Source of the DNA: Microcoleaceae cyanobacterium UBA11344
GTDB taxonomy: Bacteria; Cyanobacteriota; Cyanobacteriia; Cyanobacteriales; Microcoleaceae
Assembly: GCA_003483675.1 (NCBI GenBank)
Contig: DMYK01000228.1
Coordinates: 1 to 7,228, forward strand
DNA length: 7,228 nt
Reading direction: 5' to 3'
The translations under genes were made by a program, and so were the position numbers. Shown piece by piece: positions 1-4,565 of this stretch; the stretch's first letter is position 1; every line of letters starts with the position of its first letter. The notes beneath the pieces were generated by a model. That model worked only from the letters and a program-made list of their open reading frames with translations. It did no database searches and was not told where the DNA came from.

Positions 1-490
1 GACGCAAACAGCCTTCTATCGACTCCAAAGATTCAATAATCGATCGATCTTCGCCATTGTCCCGCACAAAAAACTGATTCCCGTAGCGGGTTTGCAGTTC
101 CACCCAAAAAGTGCGCGGCAGCAGTGGATACAAAGAGTCTCCCACATTAAAATTCAGGAGATTGCCGCCACGGGGATCGGCAACTAGCAACACACTCTTC
201 TGATCTAAGCCCCAATAACTTTTGACAGCCAAACCGGGCGTGCGATCGTAATGAGTCAGCACTCGCAGCTTCCAGCCAGTTTCTGCCTCAAATTCAGTTA
301 AATTTTTTGCCAATCCCTGTTCTTCAATGTCCGTGAGGGCTTTAGCTAAGTCAATGATTGGGGTTTGAGTTGACGGCAACAAATCGGGATTATTGAAAGC
401 GAGTACCGGTTGGGCGATCGCCCAAACCGACAAAGCCAGGAAAAATGCAGCAGCAGAGGCTAGAAATTTGCGCGAAAAAAATTGTGACAT
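1..490 (-). CDS. psb32: TPM-domain lumenal protein, probably photosystem II repair protein Psb32 (3' end cut by window edge)
   Basis: The frame opens at the ATG on 490-488 and runs without a stop for 163 codons to the left edge, so the C-terminus is missing. Residues 1-31 form a typical signal peptide: Arg/Lys near the start, a hydrophobic core (FLASAAAFFLALSVWAIA), and cleavage likely after PVLA before FNNP. The mature part carries a TPM fold: TPIIDLAKALTDIEEQGL, the strand WKLRVLTHYDRTPG, then KSVLLVADPRGGNLLNFNVG. This combination matches the cyanobacterial Psb32 family, related to plant TLP18.3, which acts on the lumenal side of the thylakoid in protection and repair of photosystem II. 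Family members usually continue to a C-terminal membrane segment, outside this window. No strong ribosome binding site is visible before the start. The identity is family recognition, not a search. A general TPM-domain protein is the main alternative. Confidence 0.8.
   Translation of the reverse strand, partial: MSQFFSRKFLASAAAFFLALSVWAIAQPVLAFNNPDLLPSTQTPIIDLAKALTDIEEQGLAKNLTEFEAETGWKLRVLTHYDRTPGLAVKSYWGLDQKSVLLVADPRGGNLLNFNVGDSLYPLLPRTFWVELQTRYGNQFFVRDNGEDRSIIESLESIEGCLR
410..425. repeat. HIP1 octamer inside a 16-bp perfect palindrome
   Basis: TTGGGCGATCGCCCAA is a perfect 16-bp palindrome centred on the HIP1 octamer GCGATCGC at 414-421. HIP1 is highly over-represented in many cyanobacterial genomes. 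Here it lies in the signal-peptide coding part of the psb32-like gene (encoding WAIAQP), so it is coding sequence as well as a site. Near-copies containing CGATCG occur elsewhere in the window, for example near 41 and 6662. Confidence 0.85.
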
Positions 491-589
491 AGGAACTTCT
501 AATCTGGGTCTCAATGGTGAATGCTAGCTGGCGGTCTTAACCAGAGGATCAGAGAAAACTCATATTTCTTTACAATTATTTACTTTACA

Positions 590-619
590 GGAAGGCGAGA
601 GCAAGGGGAAGGGGAAGGG
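590..619. repeat. Polypurine tract with AGGGGA-like repeats
   Basis: An almost pure purine run on the plus strand (a single C at 596 and one at 602) contains repeated AAGGGG units around 603-619. It looks like simple-sequence expansion in a spacer. No function is visible. Confidence 0.6.
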
Positions 620-689
620 CCAGGAAAGTTTGGAAGAGCGAAGGGGCTGACAATTAACTGTAGAGGCCGCGGTACGATGGGGGCCCAGC

Positions 690-750
690 AACCGGGTTTT
701 TTTACGAGAATACTTCACTGTGAGCAGCAGATTAGGTAAAAAACCCGGTT
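690..750. repeat. Inverted repeat AACCGGGTTTTTT / AAAAAACCCGGTT
   Basis: The left arm (690-702) and right arm (738-750) are exact reverse complements over 13 bases, and the match can be extended by one A/T pair if one extra T in the left arm is skipped. The loop is about 35 bases. The right arm continues as CCCGGTTTCTTT. Variants of CCGGGTTT sequences are, from memory, dispersed repeats in Oscillatoria-type genomes. I infer a small repeat element or a folded transcript end rather than a gene. Confidence 0.65.
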
Positions 751-831
751 TCTTTGGTAGGAGTGCGTCCAGGATGGTAAAAAAGAGAGACCGTATGTGC
801 GATCGGTTATCAGAAAACTGGGTTGAAAACC

Positions 832-848
832 CCGTCCTTATAGGACGG
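832..848. repeat. Left-end hairpin of the IS element
   Basis: CCGTCCT (832-838) pairs with AGGACGG (842-848) around a three-base loop TAT, giving a perfect 7-bp stem. It lies 75 bases before the tnpB start. IS200/IS605 elements have subterminal hairpins of this type that TnpA recognises in single-stranded DNA. Confidence 0.8.
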
Positions 849-910
849 CTTTAATTGTAAAACTTTGTTGTAATATCAGCTATTTTGTGCCAATTAGGGT
901 AGTATAAGTT

Positions 911-917
911 AGGAGGT
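911..917 (+). promoter_or_regulatory. Strong ribosome binding site for tnpB
   Basis: AGGAGGT lies six bases before the ATG at 924. It is the best Shine-Dalgarno match in the window and fixes the tnpB start. Translation initiation therefore still looks intact although the gene is broken downstream. Confidence 0.8.
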
Positions 918-923
918 AAGGAA

Positions 924-2114
924 ATGCTAGTTTTTGAGTTCAAAACCTACGGAAAATCCAGCCAATTCACAGCAGTAGATGAAGCAATTCGTACAGCCCA
1001 ATTTGTCAGAAATAGCTGTTTACGCTATTGGATGGACAACCAGAAAGTAGACAAGTACGATTTGAACAAATACTGCGCGGTATTGGCTGGTGAATTTCAG
1101 TTTGCTGATGAACTTAACTCTCAAGCAAGACAAGCCAGCGCCGAACGAGCATGGTCTGCTATCTCCCGATTCTACGACAACTGCAAAAAGGCCATTCCTG
1201 GCAAAAAGGGATATCCACAATTCCAGAAATATTGTCGCTCTGTTGAGTATAAATCAACTGGATGGAAATTGGCTTCCGATCGTAAATCAATCAAGTTTAC
1301 CGACAAGAAAGGAATTGGGAAATTAAAGCTCAAAGGAACGCGCGACTTAAACTTTTACCAAATTAGCCAAATAAAACGGGTTCGACTGGTCAGGCGGGCT
1401 TCGGGTGTATACGTTCAATTTTGCATAGATGTTAATAGAAAAGAAAACACAGAACCTTCTGGAAATACCATTGGCTTAGATGTTGGATTGAAGGAGTATT
1501 ATACCGATTCAAACGGGCTAATGGTTGAAAATCCCAAGTTCCTCCGTCAAGGTGAAAAAGTCCTGAAGCGGTGTCACCGTCGAACATCAAGAAAAGTAAA
1601 AGGTTCAAAAAATAGAGGCAAGTCTAGACAGATTTTAGGTAAACGCCATCTCAAAATAAGTAGGCAGCGCAAAGACCATGCAATCCAACTTGCACGGTGC
1701 GTAGTTCAGTCAAACGACTTGATAGCTTAGGTCGATTTGAGGATTAAAAATATGGTGAAAAATCACTGTTTGGCTAAGTCTATTAACGATGCTTCTTGGT
1801 ATCAGTTCCGTGTCTGGATTGAATACTTTGGCAAAGTATTTGAGAAAGTAACGGTTGCGGTAAATCCGCAGTACACCAGCCAAGAATGCTCTAGTTGCGG
1901 TGAAATTGTCAAGAAAACGCTATCCACAAGAACTCACGTTTGTCAATGTGGTTGTGTGATGGATAGAGATGAAAACGCAGCTAGAAATATCCTGAGTCGA
2001 GGATTAGGTACGGTAGGGCATACCGGAACCCTTGCATTAAATGCAAGCAACGCTTTGGGAGAATCGACCTCTACTCTAACTGGAGAAATCCTGTCTGAGC
2101 AAGTTGGCTCGTAG
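924..2114 (+). pseudogene. tnpB: RNA-guided nuclease TnpB (IS605 OrfB family), interrupted by an in-frame stop
   Basis: The whole 924-2114 stretch is one phase of 396 sense or stop codons, the normal TnpB length, split by TAG at 1728-1730 (codon 269). The first part has the OrfB N-terminal region, then the RuvC-I motif GLDVGL (Asp186). The second part has KNMVKNHCLAKSINDASWYQF, a zinc-finger-like CSSCG...CQCG cluster and the RuvC-III motif DRDENAA. Relatives read roughly NDLIAYEDLRIKN across the break, where Glu is the RuvC-II catalytic residue (equivalent to Glu278 of ISDra2 TnpB). Here the codons are GCT TAG GTC GAT, so Tyr has become a stop and Glu has become Val. TnpB normally cuts DNA under guidance of an omega RNA and helps the element persist. 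This copy should be catalytically dead even with readthrough. A restart at the TTG on 1737 is possible but lacks an obvious ribosome binding site. Confidence 0.9.
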
Positions 2115-2153
2115 ATCAAAGAATCCCCATGCCTTCAGGCTGGGGAGTGTCAA
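2010..2153 (+). ncRNA. Possible omega RNA (TnpB guide RNA scaffold)
   Basis: In TnpB elements the guide RNA is made from the 3' end of tnpB plus the right end, and its guide is the flanking DNA just past the element. The 3' part of this tnpB and the right-end hairpin are present and appear intact, so a scaffold could still be made, with a guide beginning near 2154 (TTAAGTATTTTCC...). The 5' limit is a guess. This rests on family knowledge; nothing in the sequence shows transcription. Confidence 0.3.
2124..2146. repeat. Right-end hairpin of the IS element
   Basis: TCCCCA (2124-2129) pairs with TGGGGA (2141-2146), and GCC (2131-2133) with GGC (2138-2140), leaving one bulged T at 2130 and a TTCA loop. 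It begins ten bases after the tnpB stop. The GCCTTCAGGCTGGGGAGTGTCAA form is typical of right ends in this cyanobacterial IS group. It may also act as a transcript 3' end. Confidence 0.8.
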
Positions 2154-2380
2154 TTAAGTATTTTCCTGCCTGATTTAAGTTACTTTCATCAAGACTTAGC
2201 ATAAGTTTAACAACTCTCAGTAAATATGCGGAAATCCAACTGACTCGCAGCAGCAGCAGCAAAGACTCTGAAAATCAGTATTTTCCCGAATTTACTTAGA
2301 ATCGAGTCTAGCCGATAACAATGAGTAGCCACTCAATAATGATTTAAAAGAAATTACCCATTTTTTAAGGAGTGCTCAGA
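2154..2380. other. Spacer between IS element and the next open frame
   Basis: No gene is visible. It contains a (GCA)5 run at 2247-2261 and a 10-base direct repeat AGTATTTTCC at 2157-2166 and 2277-2286. A small hairpin TGAGT-AGCC-ACTCA lies at 2322-2335. The ribosome binding site AAGGAG for the next frame is at 2367-2372. Any promoter for the 2381 frame should lie here, but I see no convincing -35/-10 pair. Confidence 0.5.
2247..2261. repeat. (GCA)5 trinucleotide run
   Basis: Five perfect GCA units in the non-coding spacer. Short, probably a simple-sequence slippage tract. Confidence 0.7.
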
Positions 2381-2644
2381 GTGCCTTTAACAGACCCGAT
2401 TAGAGAACCTTTAACAGAAGTGGAATCCTTAATTCCCGGAATGGCCCCAGCTTTCGCCCCACAACTGCCGGGAATTCAAACTAACAAAACCTTATTATAT
2501 CAAACTTCGGGCGAATCATCAAACTCCGAAAAACTTAACTTAATAGAACCCGCAAGCCAGCCGAAAGACGAATTAATTCGAGCAAAGGCTGATGCTTTTA
2601 TTATTAACAAAGCCTCCGATATTAACGGCATTTCAGATTTGTAA
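2381..2644 (+). CDS. Hypothetical protein, possibly the detached N-terminus of the large downstream surface protein
   Basis: I place the start at GTG 2381 because AAGGAG (2367-2372) sits eight bases before it. A GTG at 2372 overlaps that site and is less likely. The product is 87 residues: PLTDPIREPLTEVESLIPGM, then a Pro-rich APAFAPQLPG stretch and a Ser/Asn/Glu/Lys-rich tail. There is no signal peptide, membrane segment or known domain. The tail motif QPKDELI resembles the repeated P-x-K-T-E/D-S-I/L motifs in the linker that starts at about 3357. I infer this may be the original N-terminus of the DUF4114/Ig-like protein, cut off by the 2645-3356 segment. It could also be a stand-alone small protein. 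The strong start signal argues it is really translated. Confidence 0.5.
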   Translation: MPLTDPIREPLTEVESLIPGMAPAFAPQLPGIQTNKTLLYQTSGESSNSEKLNLIEPASQPKDELIRAKADAFIINKASDINGISDL

Positions 2645-2703
2645 GGGTTGACCTACTTAAATCCTCCAACTACAATAAATTTTCTTGGACACTGGTCAAA
2701 ATT

Positions 2704-3174
2704 TCATACTCCCCTGTCAGTATTGTCAGAGGAGATAAAGGGATTGAAGGTGAAACCCGGGATGAAAACCCCATCTTCTCGAGTAATATCCCAGCACCGG
2801 CAAGGATCTTCGCCAAAACCCCCAATCTTAGCGCCTTGAAAATTAACTCTGATAAAATGAGTGCAAGTCAGGTTGCAACGACTCGTATTAACCCCTCTGA
2901 AATCACAGTCAAAAAACCTAGTGTATTCCAAATGACAACCAAAGAATTTGGCTTCTCTTAAGTTACAGTTCAAAAAATTAGCCCCCCTTAGCTCACACCT
3001 ATACAAATTAAGCCCGCTCAAGTTAACATAATTAAATTGAGCTTCAGTCAGGTCGATATTTTGCAGTTCAACCCCGCTCAAATCAGCATACTCCAAAATG
3101 ATGTTTTGAAAACCTCTCTCACTAGCAGCATAGCGCCTGAGCAATTCTTCTACAGTTATTCTTTCTTTTTCCAT
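2704..3174 (-). CDS. Pentapeptide-repeat protein with periodic cysteines
   Basis: ATG at 3174-3172 is preceded six bases upstream by AGGAGT (3186-3181 on the minus strand), a good start. The product is 156 residues. Residues 1-29 (ITVEELLRRYAASERGF) are a helical lead common in cyanobacterial pentapeptide proteins. About 18 tandem pentapeptides follow from residue 30 to 119 (ADLSG, IDLTE, VNLSG, CELRG, ANFLN, CNLRE and so on), fitting a right-handed quadrilateral beta-helix of four to five coils. Cysteine takes the i-2 position at residues 60, 70, 80, 90 and 100. The tail (residues 120-156) is non-repetitive and includes CRCWDITREDG. No signal peptide, so probably cytoplasmic. The biochemical role of most such proteins is unknown. 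It reads against its neighbours and looks intact. Confidence 0.9.
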   Translation of the reverse strand: MEKERITVEELLRRYAASERGFQNIILEYADLSGVELQNIDLTEAQFNYVNLSGLNLYRCELRGANFLNCNLREAKFFGCHLEYTRFFDCDFRGVNTSRCNLTCTHFIRVNFQGAKIGGFGEDPCRCWDITREDGVFIPGFTFNPFISSDNTDRGV

Positions 3175-3356
3175 AACTCAACTCCTGTATCTATTTACAC
3201 AATCAACAATAGCACTTTTTTTAATGCTCTATATCCCGACCGCATAACTCATGCAACGGCTTGGAGAAATCCTGATACTTGGAGAGTTACTCTCCTAGAA
3301 CTCACAGGTATTCTTAACAAACGCAACCGAGAGGGCGATTATAATTTTAATTTTGA
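3175..3356. other. Upstream region of the pentapeptide gene, with a 15-bp palindrome
   Basis: This holds the ribosome binding site and presumably the promoter of the minus-strand pentapeptide gene. It contains GGAGAGT-T-ACTCTCC at 3281-3295, a perfect 7-bp inverted repeat with one central base, about 107 bases before the start codon. It could be an operator or a transcript hairpin. A plus-strand frame stays open here to the TAA at 3376-3378, but its upstream part is only the antisense of the pentapeptide gene. Confidence 0.45.
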
Positions 3357-3503
3357 CTTTCTGTCAAATCTGCCATAAAAACAGAGTCAGTTATCGCTCC
3401 AATTGCGTTACAATCTCCTGCAAAAACAGACTTACTCAGCTCTAAAGTTCGCGAACAATCACCCAAAGAAACCAACTCCAACGTTTCTAGATCAGCCGAA
3501 GAA

Positions 3504-4565
3504 TTGCCAACAAAAAACGAGTCGATTATTCCCACAGCAATCAATTCGGGTACAGTCAAAAATGAGATCGCTTTCCCTGAAATAACAACAGAACTTGAAA
3601 GCGAACAATTGCCGACAAAAACCGATTCGCTAGCGACAGCAGAATTCACTGCTGATACAATCGAACTGGACATCGTTGTTTCCTTCACAGCAGCCGAATT
3701 AGAAACCGAAAAAACCCCGGCAGTTGCTGTTAATTCTCTCGAACCAGAACCGCTAATTTCCCACTCAAAATCTAGCGTAAAAACTGAACAGCATACTGAT
3801 GACATCCAAAGAAATACAAATCCCCCAACAAATCTCTCAATAACAGCAGCAGCCAATTCACCCAGTGGCACTTTCCTTGTAGATGACCAAGGAAAAGTCA
3901 AATTTGACTATCAGTTTGACGGCTACTTTCAAGGCGAAGTCGGCATTTTTAGCCTGGCTGGAATGGAAGCATTTATACCCGGAACTCCTGAATTCATTGC
4001 CGAAGCACATCGTAGAGTTTTAAGCAATTCCACCGACGGACACGTTGTAATCAGCGACGCTATAGAAGGAGCCAAATTCACCGATGCGATGCCATTCGAC
4101 GGGGACTGGGGCAGCGGCGAATATCAGAGTATCAAAACTTTCAATATGACACCTGGAGACACTTTTGCTGTCATGTTAGTCCCCAACGCTACAATACAAT
4201 CATCCCTCCAATCCTCATATTCTGGAAATTGGTTCCCCGAAAACCGCCCCTTATTCAGTATCACCACAGCCAATCCCAACGATACCGCTCATCTGCTACA
4301 AATAGCCGACATTATCGGCACCGGCAACACCTTTGCCCTCGAAGATATGTCGGCCGCTAACTCAGACAGAGATTACAATGACCTAATCTTTAAAATTAGT
4401 GGCGCAACAGGAAACGCACCCCTGCTGGATACAGTCATCAACCCTGACAAAGAATGGCGCAATACAGCTTTAGGACAACAATTGCTCGCAGCAGCTAATC
4501 CCCCGAATTCTGACACAATCCGCCCGTTGTTTCACCGACAAACGCTCGGACTTATACAGAATTAG
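3504..4565 (+). CDS. DUF4114-domain fragment (first piece of the giant surface protein)
   Basis: The frame is open from 3357, but the first usable start is a TTG at 3504 without a ribosome binding site, so this is more likely an internal piece than a gene. Counted from 3504, residues 1-110 are a Thr/Ser/Glu/Lys-rich linker with degenerate repeats such as LPTKNESI and LPTKTDSL. Residues ~115-300 are a DUF4114 region: SGTFLVDDQGKVKFDYQFDG, EVGIFSLAGMEAF, GHVVISDAIEGAKF, then FAVMLVPN (221) and the signature SDRDYNDLIF (287-296). DUF4114 proteins are large secreted or surface proteins of cyanobacteria and marine bacteria, and the Asp-rich end suggests metal binding. True homology stops at about 4516. 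The last 16 codons (IRPLFHRQTLGLIQN) are out-of-frame readings after a frameshift. Confidence 0.8.
   Translation: MPTKNESIIPTAINSGTVKNEIAFPEITTELESEQLPTKTDSLATAEFTADTIELDIVVSFTAAELETEKTPAVAVNSLEPEPLISHSKSSVKTEQHTDDIQRNTNPPTNLSITAAANSPSGTFLVDDQGKVKFDYQFDGYFQGEVGIFSLAGMEAFIPGTPEFIAEAHRRVLSNSTDGHVVISDAIEGAKFTDAMPFDGDWGSGEYQSIKTFNMTPGDTFAVMLVPNATIQSSLQSSYSGNWFPENRPLFSITTANPNDTAHLLQIADIIGTGNTFALEDMSAANSDRDYNDLIFKISGATGNAPLLDTVINPDKEWRNTALGQQLLAAANPPNSDTIRPLFHRQTLGLIQN

Larger units (their letters stand above)
491..824. other. Non-coding spacer between psb32-like gene and the IS element
   Basis: About 330 bases without a believable gene. A 72-codon open frame at 521-739 is low-complexity, has no ribosome binding site and runs through a polypurine tract and a repeat arm, so I do not call it. 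The stretch holds the upstream region of the psb32-like gene, a purine-rich run, and an inverted repeat listed separately. I see no RNA gene. Confidence 0.6.
825..2153 (+). mobile_element. IS200/IS605-family element, TnpB-only (IS1341-like), with defective tnpB
   Basis: A single tnpB reading frame is bracketed by a short GC-rich hairpin on the left (832-848) and another on the right (2124-2146), followed by GTGTCAA. This is the usual organisation of cyanobacterial IS605-type elements that carry tnpB but no Y1 transposase tnpA. No tnpA frame exists in the window, so any movement would depend on a TnpA supplied from elsewhere. These elements make no target duplication, so the exact ends cannot be set from the sequence. 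The left end is approximate (about 820-831). The right end is placed after TCAA at 2150-2153 by analogy with related elements. The tnpB is interrupted, so the copy is probably inactive as a nuclease. Confidence 0.8.

Noticed and set aside
521..739. 72-codon plus-strand open frame
   Set aside because: No ribosome binding site, low-complexity translation through a polypurine tract, and it crosses an inverted-repeat arm.
690..750. CRISPR repeat or intrinsic terminator
   Set aside because: Only two arms, in inverted orientation with a 35-base loop. No repeat-spacer array occurs anywhere in the window.
1020..1326. Small open frames inside tnpB on both strands
   Set aside because: Shadows of tnpB, which has clear family motifs and a strong ribosome binding site.
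924..2114. Repurposed, nuclease-dead TnpB repressor (TldR-like)
   Set aside because: Those keep a full-length frame with mutated active sites. Here a stop codon splits the protein and the transposon ends are still present, so a pseudogene is simpler.
3347..3901. 184-codon minus-strand open frame opposite the linker and DUF4114 piece
   Set aside because: Antisense of a frame with clear domain sense. Its Ser/Val-rich repeats mirror the Thr/Glu/Lys linker repeats on the plus strand.
4511..4525. Programmed ribosomal frameshifting as the reason for the frame switch
   Set aside because: No slippery heptamer or following stem is visible, and two further disruptions, one with lost sequence, point to decay or error instead.
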